NCBI GenBank assembly: GCA_025363455.1
Contig: JANYDW010000010.1
Span: 37,193-101,192 of the forward strand
Direction: 5' to 3'
Origin: Oleiharenicola sp.
GTDB taxonomy: Bacteria; Verrucomicrobiota; Verrucomicrobiia; Opitutales; Opitutaceae
DNA: 64,000 nt
Of the stretch, positions 1 through 8,810 are shown piece by piece. A program made the position numbers and the translations under genes. The notes under the pieces are model-generated. The model saw nothing but the letters and a program-made list of their open reading frames with translations, was not told the DNA's origin and ran no database searches. The stretch's first letter is position 1. Every line of letters starts with the position of its first letter.

Positions 1-2
1 TC

Positions 3-245
3 GAGGACAAGGCGGTGGAATTCGCCCCGGGCTCGACGCTGGTGCTCTATACCGACGGCCTCACCGAGGCGCCGAATGCCGAGGAGAAGGAGTTTGGCAA
101 CGCGCGTCTGGCCGACGCACTCCGGGCGGAGCACGCCGGCACGGCGGCCCAAATCAATGACCGGATCCTCCAGTCGGTGCAGAATTTCTCCGGCACAGTC
201 GGACTGAGGGACGACTACACGCTGCTGACGGTGAAAAGGACGTGA
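3..245 (+). CDS. PP2C/SpoIIE-type phosphatase, C-terminal end (5' truncated by window)
   Basis: This is an open frame running in from the window edge and ending at the TGA at 243-245, so only about the last 80 residues are present. The stretch LVLYTDGLTEA is the strand-loop of PP2C-like serine phosphatases of the SpoIIE/RsbU type, in which the Asp helps bind the metal ions. The later RDDYTLLTVKR, with its Asp-Asp, matches the final metal-binding aspartate of the same fold. Such proteins usually dephosphorylate anti-sigma-factor antagonists and carry sensor domains upstream, which cannot be seen here. GTG at 15 is simply an internal valine codon and should not be read as the start. Confidence 0.8.
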   Translation, partial: EDKAVEFAPGSTLVLYTDGLTEAPNAEEKEFGNARLADALRAEHAGTAAQINDRILQSVQNFSGTVGLRDDYTLLTVKRT

Positions 246-325
246 CGGTCCGCCGCTACAGATGCAGTCAGTACAAATCCCGTTTGCCTTCGCTCGCTTT
301 GACCTCCTAGTTCAATCCCTCGCCC

Positions 326-1549
326 ATGCCAGCCGCCAATCCCACCGCTCCCACCAAGCTACCCGATGCCACCGGGCATTTCGGCCCGTATGGTGGCATC
401 TTTGTGCCCGAGACCCTGATGACGGCTCTGGCCGAGCTGACGGCGGCCTATGAACTTGCGAGCAAGGATCCGGCCTTCATCGCGGAGTTGCGGCATCACC
501 TGAAGGAATTTGCCGGCCGTCCGACCGAGTTGTATTTTGCGGAGCGACTGACGCAGCACTGCGGCGGCGCGAAGATCTATTTCAAGCGTGAAGACCTGCT
601 TCACACCGGGGCCCACAAGATCAACAATGCGCTCGGCCAGGCCCTGCTGGCGAAGCGCATGGGCAAGCAGCGCATCATCGCGGAGACCGGCGCCGGCCAG
701 CACGGCGTCGCCACGGCAGCGGTCTGCGCCAAGTTCGGCCTCGAGTGCACCGTCTACATGGGCTCGGTAGACATGGATCGGCAGGCGCTGAATGTCTTCC
801 GCATGCGGCTCATGGGCGCCAAGGTCGTGCCCGTCGAGGCCGGGCAGAAAACGCTCAAGGACGCGGTCAACGAAGCCATGCGCGACTGGGTGACGAATGT
901 CCGCAACACCCACTACATCCTCGGTTCGGCGCTGGGGGCTCACCCGTATCCGATGATGGTGCGGGATTTTCATCGGGTGATCGGACAGGAATTACGCGAG
1001 CAGATCATGGCCCGCGAGAAGCGCCTGCCCGACGAGATCATCGCGTGCGTCGGCGGCGGCAGCAACGCCATCGGCGTGTTCTTCGATTTTCTCGGAGACA
1101 AGGCGGTCAAGCTCATCGGCGTCGAGGCGGGCGGCCGTGGCATCGTGCGCGGCGAGCACGCTGCACGCTTCGAGGGCGGAAAGCTCGGCGTGCTGCAGGG
1201 CAGCAAGACCTACATTCTCCAGAATCCCGACGGGCAGATCGAGCTGACGCATTCCGTGTCGGCCGGCCTCGACTACGCGGCCATCGGGCCGGAGCACGCC
1301 TACTACCGCGACCAGGGGCGGATTGACTACGCGTATGCGACCGACGACGAGGTGATGGAAGCGTTCCAGCTTTGCTCCCGCCAGGAAGGCATCATTCCCG
1401 CCCTGGAGTCCACCCACGCGCTGGTGCACGGCCTCAAGCGCGCCAAGGTGCTGGGTAAAGACAAAGTGATCGTGGTCAATCTGTCGGGACGCGGAGACAA
1501 GGACGTTCAGCAGGTGCAAAAACTCCTGACCGAACAGGAAAAGAAGTAA
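326..1549 (+). CDS. trpB: tryptophan synthase beta subunit
   Basis: 407 residues, the normal length of TrpB. It catalyses the PLP-dependent condensation of indole with L-serine to give tryptophan, normally in a complex with TrpA. The PLP lysine is K98 in HTGAHKINN, and the phosphate-binding loop GGGSNA lies at 243-248. The N-terminus ([15 protein letters not shown]) and the [10 protein letters not shown] segment are typical of TrpB1. The ATG at 326 gives the expected short leader. No trpA is adjacent, so the subunit partner is encoded elsewhere or just outside the window. A large hairpin repeat follows the stop codon and may end transcription. Confidence 0.97.
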   Translation: MPAANPTAPTKLPDATGHFGPYGGIFVPETLMTALAELTAAYELASKDPAFIAELRHHLKEFAGRPTELYFAERLTQHCGGAKIYFKREDLLHTGAHKINNALGQALLAKRMGKQRIIAETGAGQHGVATAAVCAKFGLECTVYMGSVDMDRQALNVFRMRLMGAKVVPVEAGQKTLKDAVNEAMRDWVTNVRNTHYILGSALGAHPYPMMVRDFHRVIGQELREQIMAREKRLPDEIIACVGGGSNAIGVFFDFLGDKAVKLIGVEAGGRGIVRGEHAARFEGGKLGVLQGSKTYILQNPDGQIELTHSVSAGLDYAAIGPEHAYYRDQGRIDYAYATDDEVMEAFQLCSRQEGIIPALESTHALVHGLKRAKVLGKDKVIVVNLSGRGDKDVQQVQKLLTEQEKK

Positions 1550-1556
1550 TTTCCAG

Positions 1557-1643
1557 CCTTGGCGGACTTGGCGCCCTTTGCGCGAGGCCTAATCCGTTTC
1601 GGAAACTATCGTTCTCGCGCAAAGGACGCCAAGTCCGCCAAGG
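1557..1643. repeat. palindromic repeat, family CTCGCGC-AAGG-CGCCAAG (copy 1)
   Basis: Two 30-base arms (1557-1586 and 1614-1643) are inverted copies with one mismatch, around a 27-base loop. The RNA would form a very strong hairpin just downstream of trpB and could act as a terminator. The right arm matches the left arm of the element at 62914-63000 over about 20 bases with two differences, so this is a dispersed family. Confidence 0.9.
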
Positions 1644-1710
1644 ACCGAACCCGAGCGCGGTTGGCTGAACGTCTTGCCAGTGGCCTTTGGATGTCCGTTA
1701 CTCACCGACA

Positions 1711-2580
1711 ATGAATTCCATGACAGGATATGGCCGCGCGACTGCCGCCCTCGGCGAACTGACCCTGACGGTGCAGGTGGACTCGGTGAACCGTCGCGGG
1801 CTGGACTTGTCGCAAAATCTGCCCGACGAGTGGCAGGCCTTTGAACCGGCGGTGGGCGAGGCGGTGCGCAAGGTCGCCTTGCGCGGCAAGGTGCACGTGG
1901 CCGTCGAGGTCACGGGCAAAAACAACACCGGCCCGGCATGGGATGGAGCGGCGCTGTCGGCCACGCTGAAGCAGCTCGAGAAGGTGGCCAAGGCGCGGAA
2001 GGTCGCCTTTACCCCGACCACGGATTTGCTCTGGCAGATAGCCAGCGCGCAGCGGACAAGTTCCAAGCTGCCGGCTGACGAGGCAACGGGCAAGGTGCTG
2101 CTCAAGGCGCTTGGTATGGCCCTGCGCGGGCTGGCGGTCATGCGGGCCAAGGAGGGCGAGGCTCTGCTCGTCGATTTCCTCGGCCGATGGGAGAAGCTGC
2201 ATGCCGGGACCGAGGCCATTGCGCTACGGGCTCCGCAGATCAGCGGCACTTACCGGGAGCAGCTGATGCAGCGATTGCGGCAGGCCGGGCTCGAGCTGGA
2301 CATCAACGATGACCGTGTGCTGAAGGAAGTCGCGCTCTTTGCCGATCGCAGCGACATCACCGAGGAAATCACGCGGCTGCGGCACCATCTTACGCAGTTG
2401 AAAGATCTGCTGCGGGCGGAGGGCGAGATCGGCCGCAAGGCGGAATTTATTTTGCAGGAGATCGGGCGGGAGATCCACACCATCGGCAGCAAGGCCAACG
2501 ACCTGCAGCTTTCCCAGCGCGTGATCGAGTTCAAGAACGAGCTGGAGCGGGTGAAGGAGCAGATCGCCAACGTCGAGTGA
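1711..2580 (+). CDS. yicC: YicC-family endoribonuclease
   Basis: 289 residues from the ATG at 1711. An in-frame ATG lies 24 bases upstream (1687), but family members begin with a short leader directly before SMTGYGR, which the 1711 start gives (MNSMTGYGRA). The conserved N-terminal YicC domain (roughly 1-150) and the C-terminal DUF1732 region (DRSDITEEITRLRHHL, then GRKAEFILQEIGREIHTIG) are both intact. The E. coli homologue is reported as an RNase acting in small-RNA turnover. No typical Shine-Dalgarno sequence is visible before either start. In many bacteria yicC neighbours gmk and rpoZ, which are not seen here. Confidence 0.9.
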   Translation: MNSMTGYGRATAALGELTLTVQVDSVNRRGLDLSQNLPDEWQAFEPAVGEAVRKVALRGKVHVAVEVTGKNNTGPAWDGAALSATLKQLEKVAKARKVAFTPTTDLLWQIASAQRTSSKLPADEATGKVLLKALGMALRGLAVMRAKEGEALLVDFLGRWEKLHAGTEAIALRAPQISGTYREQLMQRLRQAGLELDINDDRVLKEVALFADRSDITEEITRLRHHLTQLKDLLRAEGEIGRKAEFILQEIGREIHTIGSKANDLQLSQRVIEFKNELERVKEQIANVE

Positions 2581-2597
2581 GCTGCGCTCACTCGACG

Positions 2598-2668
2598 AAG
2601 TAACAAATGCCAAGTATCAGGTACCAAGAAGGCCGGACCGCCTCCTGATACTTGCTACTTGATACTTT
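2598..2668. repeat. palindromic repeat, family AAGTAACAAG/AAGTATCAAG (copy 1), overlapping the lspA 3' end
   Basis: Arms at about 2598-2620 and 2645-2668 are near-perfect inverted copies built on AAGTATCAAGTA. The centre (AAGAAGGCCGGAC) resembles that of the copy at 50010-50090. The right arm runs into the lspA reading frame and supplies its last codons and TAG stop. It lies between the converging yicC and lspA genes. Confidence 0.85.
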
Positions 2669-3263
2669 CCTCTGGTCGTTCCGCCGGTTGGCGCAAGGAC
2701 CAGAGGATATACCAGAACACCCCGACGCAGATGGCGCTATCGGCCACGTTGAAGGTCGGGTAGGTGTAGGCGCCGAAGTGGAAATCGAGAAAGTCTATGA
2801 CATGGCCGTGAACGAGCCGGTCCACGAGGTTGCCGAGGATCCCGCTGCAGAGGAGGCCGAAGGCCGGTTGGGCGGCCGCCTGTTGCAGACCGAGGCTGTG
2901 CCGCCAGATGAAGATGGCGACCAGGGTCCCCAGCGCGAGCAGGGCCAGCCAGATGCTTTGCCCGGAAAACATGCTCCACGCGGCGCCGGTGTTGCCGACA
3001 TGAACGAGATTCAGGAAGCCGGGGAAGATTTCAATCTGAGCGCCTGGACCGTAGCTGCCAAAGGCCAGCCGGGCCGTGATCATGGCCTTGGTGACCTGGT
3101 CGAGGATGAAGAATGCCACCGCAAACAGCCACAGGCGCCGGTAGGCCCAGATATTTACGATGTACGATTTATGATTTACGATTTCCGCAATATCGGAGCT
3201 GTCAGCCGGCACTTCACGGCGTGCCGGAGCCTGCTCTCGTTCCGATGGCGTCTGCGCAGGCAT
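2655..3263 (-). CDS. lspA: lipoprotein signal peptidase (signal peptidase II)
   Basis: 202 residues from the ATG at 3263; a TTG four codons further upstream is also in frame. This is an inner-membrane aspartyl protease that cleaves prolipoprotein signal peptides after lipid attachment. The catalytic aspartates are in GNLVDR (D148) and FNVADS (D175), and there are four hydrophobic spans, beginning LWLFAVAFFILDQ. The N-terminus is odd. About 40 residues precede the first span, and residues 27-38 (EIVNHKSYIVNI) are encoded by an AT-rich palindromic repeat arm. The last residues (SIK) and the stop come from another repeat. No better start lies after the insert. It is last in the minus-strand run downstream of ileS, a pairing common to many bacteria. 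Confidence 0.93.
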   Translation of the reverse strand: MPAQTPSEREQAPARREVPADSSDIAEIVNHKSYIVNIWAYRRLWLFAVAFFILDQVTKAMITARLAFGSYGPGAQIEIFPGFLNLVHVGNTGAAWSMFSGQSIWLALLALGTLVAIFIWRHSLGLQQAAAQPAFGLLCSGILGNLVDRLVHGHVIDFLDFHFGAYTYPTFNVADSAICVGVFWYILWSLRQPAERPEESIK

Positions 3264-3299
3264 CGGCTTCAATCGTCAATCGTAATTCGTAAATCGTAA
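3153..3299. repeat. palindromic repeat pair (ATTTACGATTT family) across the lspA 5' end
   Basis: An AT-rich arm at 3153-3185, made of repeats of TTTACGAT, is matched in inverted orientation by 3272-3299, made of repeats of ATCGTAAAT. The roughly 87 bases between them hold the lspA start codon and first 25 or so codons, and the inner arm is itself translated. Composition differs sharply from the GC-rich surroundings. Confidence 0.8.
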
Positions 3300-3304
3300 C
3301 AGCC

Positions 3305-4255
3305 TCACTCGTCGTCGCCGCCGCCGCTGGCGATTTTGCCGCCCTCTTCCTCGGTGCCGTCACCGAAGAGGCCGCCGCGCTGGATCGCGCGGTGGGAGTG
3401 GCGCTCGACTTCCTTCTTGGCCTCGGCGGAATAACGGGTGAACGGGACGGCCAGGAGGCGTTCCTTGGCGATGGGCTTCTGGGTCGATTCGCAGATGCCG
3501 TAGGTACCGTCGTGCACGCGCTTGATGGCGGCCTCGATCTCGGCCAGGGCCTCCTGCTCGCCGGAGACGAGGCTGAGGGCGAAATCGCGGTCAAAGGTGT
3601 CGGTGCCGGCGTCAGCCATGTGCTGGCCATAGCCGGAGAGGTCGCCAGAGTCGTCCTTGGAGGACTTAAGCAGGGTTTCCTCGGTGTGTTCGCCGAGCTG
3701 GACCAGCACATGGTGGCGCAGTTCGAGGAGCAGGCGGTAATAGCGGCGGTATTTGTCGGGCACTTCGGACTCGTCGATCATCGCGGCGCGCGGCTTCTTG
3801 CCCTTGGTCGGGTTGAACCCGAGGATGTCGGCGAGCGAAGCGGTCTTCACGTGGTGCGGCTTGTGCGGCTTCTCCAGATGGGCGACGTCCTGCGACTTGG
3901 CGACCGTGGCGGTCTTGGCGCCCGGTTTGCCGGTCTTGGCGGCCGATTCGATCTGCTTCTCGTTCTTCTTCGCGATCTCGCGGACCTCGTCGAGGGAGAA
4001 CGCAATGGCCTTGGTGGGTGCCGCAGATTTGCGCTCGAGGAGCTTGCGCTTGATATCGGCGGTGGACATCGGGGGTTTGGAATTGGGCTTGGAAGCGGAT
4101 TTGGCCGGGCCGGCCGGCGCCTTGGTGGCGACGGGCTTGGCCAGTGTTTTGGCCGGGACAGGTTTGGCGGGCGCGGCTTTCGCAGCGGGCTTGGTGGCCT
4201 TCGCGGGTTTGGCAGCGACCTTTTTCTTGGCGTGGGATTTCTTGCTCGTGGCCAT
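3305..4255 (-). CDS. TraR/DksA-like protein with histone-H1-like N-terminal tail and degenerate zinc finger
   Basis: 316 residues. Residues 1-75 are a low-complexity Lys/Ala/Pro tail resembling histone H1 and likely to be basic and disordered. Residues 165-290 resemble DksA/TraR: a coiled coil with an acidic tip (DDSGDLS...DTFDRDFALSLV), then DGTYGICESTQKPIAKERL. DksA proteins normally carry a four-cysteine zinc finger here. Only Cys255 remains, and the second Cys pair is replaced (TRYSAEA), so zinc binding is probably lost. Members bind the RNA polymerase secondary channel and alter transcription; whether this one does is inference. It lies 15 bases after ileS, so the two are probably co-transcribed. 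Confidence 0.82.
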   Translation of the reverse strand: MATSKKSHAKKKVAAKPAKATKPAAKAAPAKPVPAKTLAKPVATKAPAGPAKSASKPNSKPPMSTADIKRKLLERKSAAPTKAIAFSLDEVREIAKKNEKQIESAAKTGKPGAKTATVAKSQDVAHLEKPHKPHHVKTASLADILGFNPTKGKKPRAAMIDESEVPDKYRRYYRLLLELRHHVLVQLGEHTEETLLKSSKDDSGDLSGYGQHMADAGTDTFDRDFALSLVSGEQEALAEIEAAIKRVHDGTYGICESTQKPIAKERLLAVPFTRYSAEAKKEVERHSHRAIQRGGLFGDGTEEEGGKIASGGGDDE

Positions 4256-4270
4256 AATCGGTAAATTGGG

Positions 4271-7120
4271 TTAAGAGTTAAGGGCTTCCGTGCACCGAGG
4301 GCAAACTTCTCCTTGCGGAGTTACTGACAAAGCGGGGACCCAGCGCCAGCAGCGCGGGCAGCGGACGGATCCGGCTTCCTTGGCGTGGCGGGGCGAGATA
4401 AGAACATCTGCCCCGTTGCCGGGTTCCAAGGTGACGGCGGAAACAATAAAGAACTCGGCCAGAGAATTGCGGTGTTTCTGCAGGACGGCGGAGGCGACAT
4501 TGTCCGTCGGAATGGCAAAAGCGAGGACGGCGTCGAGGGATTTTCCGATGGTTCCGGCCTGACGGAGGGGTTCGAGGGTCTCGGTGGCCTTGGCCCGGAG
4601 CTTGAAAAGCTGCTCGAAATCGACGGCGAGGGCCGGATTGATCCAATCGGCCGGCGCCACGGGCCAATCTTGCAGGTGGACAGACTCATGGGAGTATTCC
4701 TGGCCGGTCTTGGCGTAACTCCACGCCTCGTCGGCTGTGAAGGTCAGGAAGGGGGCGAGGATCTTCGCCAAAGCGTCAAAAATGGCATGGATGGCGGTCT
4801 GGGAGGAGCGGCGCAGCGGGTGGTTGGCGCCCAGCGTGTAGAGCCGGTCTTTCAGGATATCGTGATAGACGGCCGACAAAGTGACCGAGCAGAACTGATT
4901 GCAGAGCTGGTAGACGCGGTGGAACTCATAGGCGTCGTAAGCCTTGGTGCACTCGTCAATGAGGACGGCGGTTTGGTGCAGCACCCAGCGGTCGAGGGCG
5001 TCCATCGACGCGACCGGCATGGCATGCTTCGCGGGGTCGAAATCGAAGAGGGTGGAGAGCTGGAAGCGGAGCGTGTTGCGGAACAGCCGATAGGCCTCGC
5101 CGACGTTCTTCAGGATCTCGTCGTCCACCGGGATGTCGTCGCGGAAGTCCTGCGAGGCGATCCAGAGCCGGATGACATCGGCGCCGTGCTGGGCGATGTA
5201 GGCGTCGGCGGTCTGGGGCTTCTGGTAAGTCGAGCTCTTGGAGATTTTCTGGCGGTCCTTGTCGACGATGAAGCCGTGGGTGAGGACGGCTCTGTAGGGA
5301 GCGGCGCCGTGGGCGATGACGCTGCACCAGAGCGAGGACTGGAACCAGCCGCGGTGTTGGTCGCTTCCCTCGAGGTAAAGGTCGGCCGGCCACGAGGTGC
5401 CGCCCTGGCCGCGCTTGAGCACGGCGGCTTGGGTGGAACCGGAGTCGATCCAGACATCGAGCGTGTCACGGCCGCAGGTGAGTTCGGTCGCCGCCGGCCA
5501 GCCGGCGGGGAGTTTCACGCCGTCGAGGATCTGCGCGGCGGTGGCGTCGTACCAGAAGTTGGTGCCCTTGGTTGCGATCTTGTCGGCCACGGTGCGAATG
5601 ACGCCAGCGTCGATGAAAGCTTTCTTGTCCGGACCGTAGAAGGCGATGATCGGGATGCCCCAAGAGCGCTGGCGGCTGATGCACCAGTCGGGCCGCGACT
5701 CGACGGCGCCGCGGATGCGGGCCTCGCCCCACGCGGGGATCCAGCCCTGCGTTTGCGCGATCTTGGTGATTTCGCCGAGGGCGATCTGGCGATGACCTGC
5801 CTTATCCAGTGATACGAACCACTGATCGACGGCGCGAAAGATGATCGGGGTCTTGGAGCGCCAGCAGTGCGGGTAGCTATGCGGATACTTGGCCTTGGCC
5901 AGCAGGGCGCCCTTGGCGGCGAGCAGCTTTAGCACGCCGAGATTAGCCGGCGCGGGCTTCTTGGCGGCGAGGTCTTCGACGGTCTCGAGCGTGGTCAAGC
6001 CGACGAGCTCGGCCGGCACGCGGCCGTCGTCGAGATATTTGCCGTCGTCACCGACCGGGCAGTAGATCTCCAGCTTGTACTTGAGGCCGGTGACATAGTC
6101 CTCCGCGCCGTGGCCCGGGGCGGTGTGAACGGCGCCGGTGCCGCTGTCGGTCGTGACGTAGTCGGCGAGCACAACCGGAGAAGCGCGGTCGATGAAAGGA
6201 TGGCGGGCCTGGAGACCCTCGAGCTTGGCGCCGGGGACGGTGAGCACCACGGACGGCTGGGGATCGAGCTTGGCGGCGTTGGCGACGGAACCGAGCAGCG
6301 CCTGGGCGACGATGAGGCGATCAGCGCCCACATCGGCGACCACGTAGTCCACCTCGGGATGCAGCGCGATCGCGAGATTGGCCGGGATCGTCCAGGGAGT
6401 GGTTGTCCAGATGACGATGTAGAGGGGTTTGTCGGTAGGCAGTCCGAACTTTTGTGCTTCGGCCACCGGCACGAGAAACTTCACCCAGATGGCGATCGAG
6501 GTGTGGTCCTTGTACTCGATCTCGGCCTCGGCGAGGGCGGTCTCGAAGGGAATGGACCAGTAAACGGGTTTCTTGCTGCGGTAGACGAGACCTTGTTCGA
6601 CGAACGCGGCGAAGGTGCGGAGGACGTCGGCCTCGAACGCCGGGGCCTTGGTCTTGTACTCGTTCGCCCAGTCGGCGAGGACACCGATGCGTTTGAACTG
6701 GGCGGTCTGCTTGGTGATCCAGCTCTCGGAGAACTCGTCGCACTTGGCGCGCATCTGCGCGGTTGTGAGCGAGAGATTCTGGTCCTTGATTTCGCGCGAG
6801 ACTTTCTGCTCGATCGGCAGGCCGTGGCAGTCCCACCCGGGCACGTAAGGCGTGCGGAAGCCGCGCATGGACTTGTAGCGGTTGACGAAGTCCTTGAGTG
6901 ACTTGTTCAGCGCGGTGCCAATGTGAACGTCGCCGTTGGTGAAGGGCGGGCCGTCGTGGAGGACGAAAGCGGGGTTTCCAGCGCGTTTGGCCTGGATCTG
7001 AGCGTACAGACCGAGCTTTTCCCAGTGGGCGACCCGGCCCGGTTCGCGCTGGACCAGACCTGCCCGCATGGGGAAATCGGTCTTGGGCAACAGGAGCGTA
7101 TCTTTCAGGTCTTGGGCCAT
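4271..7120 (-). CDS. ileS: isoleucyl-tRNA synthetase
   Basis: 949 residues from the ATG at 7120. An upstream in-frame start at 7165 would add 15 atypical residues, whereas MAQDLKDTLLLPKTDFPMR is the normal start. It is a class I synthetase that charges tRNA-Ile in the cytoplasm. The ATP-binding HIGH motif reads HIGT (residues 66-69), KMSKS appears as KISKS in DRQKISKSS, and an editing domain lies between them. The C-terminal zinc knuckle is present (C921, C924, C940, C943). The gene sits between hemG upstream and the DksA-like gene and lspA downstream, all on the minus strand. Confidence 0.97.
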   Translation of the reverse strand: MAQDLKDTLLLPKTDFPMRAGLVQREPGRVAHWEKLGLYAQIQAKRAGNPAFVLHDGPPFTNGDVHIGTALNKSLKDFVNRYKSMRGFRTPYVPGWDCHGLPIEQKVSREIKDQNLSLTTAQMRAKCDEFSESWITKQTAQFKRIGVLADWANEYKTKAPAFEADVLRTFAAFVEQGLVYRSKKPVYWSIPFETALAEAEIEYKDHTSIAIWVKFLVPVAEAQKFGLPTDKPLYIVIWTTTPWTIPANLAIALHPEVDYVVADVGADRLIVAQALLGSVANAAKLDPQPSVVLTVPGAKLEGLQARHPFIDRASPVVLADYVTTDSGTGAVHTAPGHGAEDYVTGLKYKLEIYCPVGDDGKYLDDGRVPAELVGLTTLETVEDLAAKKPAPANLGVLKLLAAKGALLAKAKYPHSYPHCWRSKTPIIFRAVDQWFVSLDKAGHRQIALGEITKIAQTQGWIPAWGEARIRGAVESRPDWCISRQRSWGIPIIAFYGPDKKAFIDAGVIRTVADKIATKGTNFWYDATAAQILDGVKLPAGWPAATELTCGRDTLDVWIDSGSTQAAVLKRGQGGTSWPADLYLEGSDQHRGWFQSSLWCSVIAHGAAPYRAVLTHGFIVDKDRQKISKSSTYQKPQTADAYIAQHGADVIRLWIASQDFRDDIPVDDEILKNVGEAYRLFRNTLRFQLSTLFDFDPAKHAMPVASMDALDRWVLHQTAVLIDECTKAYDAYEFHRVYQLCNQFCSVTLSAVYHDILKDRLYTLGANHPLRRSSQTAIHAIFDALAKILAPFLTFTADEAWSYAKTGQEYSHESVHLQDWPVAPADWINPALAVDFEQLFKLRAKATETLEPLRQAGTIGKSLDAVLAFAIPTDNVASAVLQKHRNSLAEFFIVSAVTLEPGNGADVLISPRHAKEAGSVRCPRCWRWVPALSVTPQGEVCPRCTEALNS

Positions 7121-7258
7121 GGAAATAAAAGCGCCGGACGCTACTCCACGCGGGGGGCGAGTCAAGGGGCTAGACCGACATTAAAATTTTCGATTTTTGA
7201 GTCTCGATTTTCGATGGGGCAGACCGGCTGACCGGGCTGTCAGGCGGGGTTGCTTTCG

Positions 7259-7308
7259 TGGAGGGCCCGCGTCTCTGCGGGCCGGCTCGCAGGGACGCGA
7301 GCCCTCCA
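7259..7308. repeat. palindromic repeat, family TGGAGGGCCCGCGT (copy 1)
   Basis: A nested palindrome: GGAGGGC at 7260 pairs with GCCCTCC at 7301-7307, with inner GC-rich hairpins. It is followed by AAAGGAGCCA. The same 5' half and the same AAAGGAGCCA tail occur at 44399-44492, so this is a dispersed element. It lies between hemG and ileS, next to an AT-rich stretch with ATTTTCGATTTT repeats (7183-7214). Confidence 0.85.
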
Positions 7309-7330
7309 AAGGAGCCATCGCAATTCCGCC

Positions 7331-8719
7331 CTACAGTTTCGCCGTGTAGGCGGTCGCTCGTTCGGCCAGTTTCCCGCCGCTTTTCACGCAATCGGGCACT
7401 GAAATGCCATCGCGGGCGTTGCCGCCGATGAAGAGGCCCGCGTGGGCGTTCTCCAGTGCCGTGGCCTGTTCCTGCCAGCGTTCGTAGCCGGGCACATATT
7501 GCGGAATGGCTCGGGGCCAGAAGGTGTGGCGCATGAACACCGGCGCGCCGGTGGCGCCGACGAGTTCGCGCAAGTCGCGGTCGATCTTGGCCAGCAGTTG
7601 CTCGGGGGACAGGCGGGCGTGGTCGGGTTGACGGCTGCCACCCGCGAAGATCGTCAGGCCGACGTGGCCATCCGGGGCCCGGCCGGGAAACAGGCTGGAC
7701 GAAAACAGAATGCCGAGTACGTCGCGCTTCTCCAGCGCTGGGACGAGGCCGCCGAATCCGTCCAGCGGGTGCGCGATCTGCTCGCGCTTGTAGCCGAGGA
7801 AAAGCGAGGCCACGGGCGGGTGGGGGATGTTGTCGAGCGACGCGAGCGGACGTTCACCGAGGCTGCCGAAGATCAACGAGCCGAGCGCCGGGGCGGGCAC
7901 GGCCAGAAGCACGGCATCGAACTCGGCGGTCTGGATCACGTTTAAGCGGTTCCAGATTATTTTCCACGGTTTGCCCGGGATGAGGCCCATGACGGTGGCG
8001 TCCGTTTGCAAGCTGCCCGCCGGCAGGCGCGCGGCCAGGGTGTCGGTGAGGGTTTGGAGCCCGCGCCGGAACGAGACGATGGGCGCCACGCCGGAACCGC
8101 CCGCGGCCTTCTTCGCCTTGCCGGCAGCCATCAGGCCGCGGATCAGGGAGCCGTGCGAACGCTCGGCCTGCCAGAGCATGGGGAAGGCGTGGCGGACGGA
8201 GAGCTTCTCGGGATCGCCCGCATAAATGCCGGCGATGAGAGGGTTCACTGCGTAGTCCACCAGCTCCTGTGTGAAGTGGGAGCGGACGAGCTCGGCGAGG
8301 CTGAGATCGGAGGTGCGGACGCGCGGTCTGGTGAACAGTTCGGTGAGGAGGGAGAGTTTGGTGCGGAGGCCGAAGAGCGGGGAGCCGAGCAGGGCGGGGG
8401 GCGAGGCGGGCACGGCCACGAACTTTCCGCCGCGGACGATGTAACGGCGTTTGGCCTGTGGGTTGGCGGGCACGAGTTCGGATTCCAAGCCGAGATCGGT
8501 CACGAGCTGCTTCAATTCGGGGGCGCCGTACTGGAGGGAGTTGGGGCCGGACTCGGTGAGCCAGCCGCCGTCGGCGACCGTGCGAATGGAGCCGCCGGGT
8601 TGGCTGGAGCGCTCCAGCACCGTCACCCGGACGCCTTGCTCGTGCAGGCGGTGTGCGGCGGTCAAGCCGGTGATGCCAGCCCCGACGATGGCGACGGATT
8701 TGGGCGAGGCGGCGCTCAC
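7331..8719 (-). CDS. hemG: oxygen-dependent protoporphyrinogen/coproporphyrinogen oxidase
   Basis: 462 residues from a GTG start at 8719. It is an FAD enzyme of the amine-oxidase fold that oxidises the porphyrinogen macrocycle in a late step of haem synthesis. The Rossmann motif VAIVGAGITGLTAAHRL lies at residues 9-25, followed by LERSSQPGGSIRT, and the C-terminal FAD-contacting segment is GLFIGGNARDGISVPDCV. The family is called HemG, HemY or CgoX depending on the pathway. Neighbouring hemE and hemF indicate the classical protoporphyrin route, so oxidation of protoporphyrinogen IX is more likely, but sequence alone does not settle this. Confidence 0.92.
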   Translation of the reverse strand: MSAASPKSVAIVGAGITGLTAAHRLHEQGVRVTVLERSSQPGGSIRTVADGGWLTESGPNSLQYGAPELKQLVTDLGLESELVPANPQAKRRYIVRGGKFVAVPASPPALLGSPLFGLRTKLSLLTELFTRPRVRTSDLSLAELVRSHFTQELVDYAVNPLIAGIYAGDPEKLSVRHAFPMLWQAERSHGSLIRGLMAAGKAKKAAGGSGVAPIVSFRRGLQTLTDTLAARLPAGSLQTDATVMGLIPGKPWKIIWNRLNVIQTAEFDAVLLAVPAPALGSLIFGSLGERPLASLDNIPHPPVASLFLGYKREQIAHPLDGFGGLVPALEKRDVLGILFSSSLFPGRAPDGHVGLTIFAGGSRQPDHARLSPEQLLAKIDRDLRELVGATGAPVFMRHTFWPRAIPQYVPGYERWQEQATALENAHAGLFIGGNARDGISVPDCVKSGGKLAERATAYTAKL

Positions 8720-8734
8720 CGGGGAATTTGATTG

Positions 8735-8798
8735 AGGTAGGGACGGACCGCTGGGCCGTCCGTGTTTTCGCGGCGGGCCCAGCGGTCCCGCCCTACCT
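8735..8798. repeat. palindromic repeat, family GTAGG-CGGG...CCCG-CCTAC (copy 1)
   Basis: 26-base arms (8735-8760 and 8773-8798) are inverted copies with a few mismatches around a 12-base loop. It lies between hemE and hemG. The GTAGGg...CCCtAC frame resembles the element inserted inside the LysE gene at 63362-63420. Confidence 0.9.
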
Positions 8799-8810
8799 CT
8801 AAGATCGTAG

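Noticed and set aside
2652..3299. 215-codon plus-strand frame opposite lspA
   Set aside because: Antisense to lspA, whose catalytic aspartates and membrane spans are clear.
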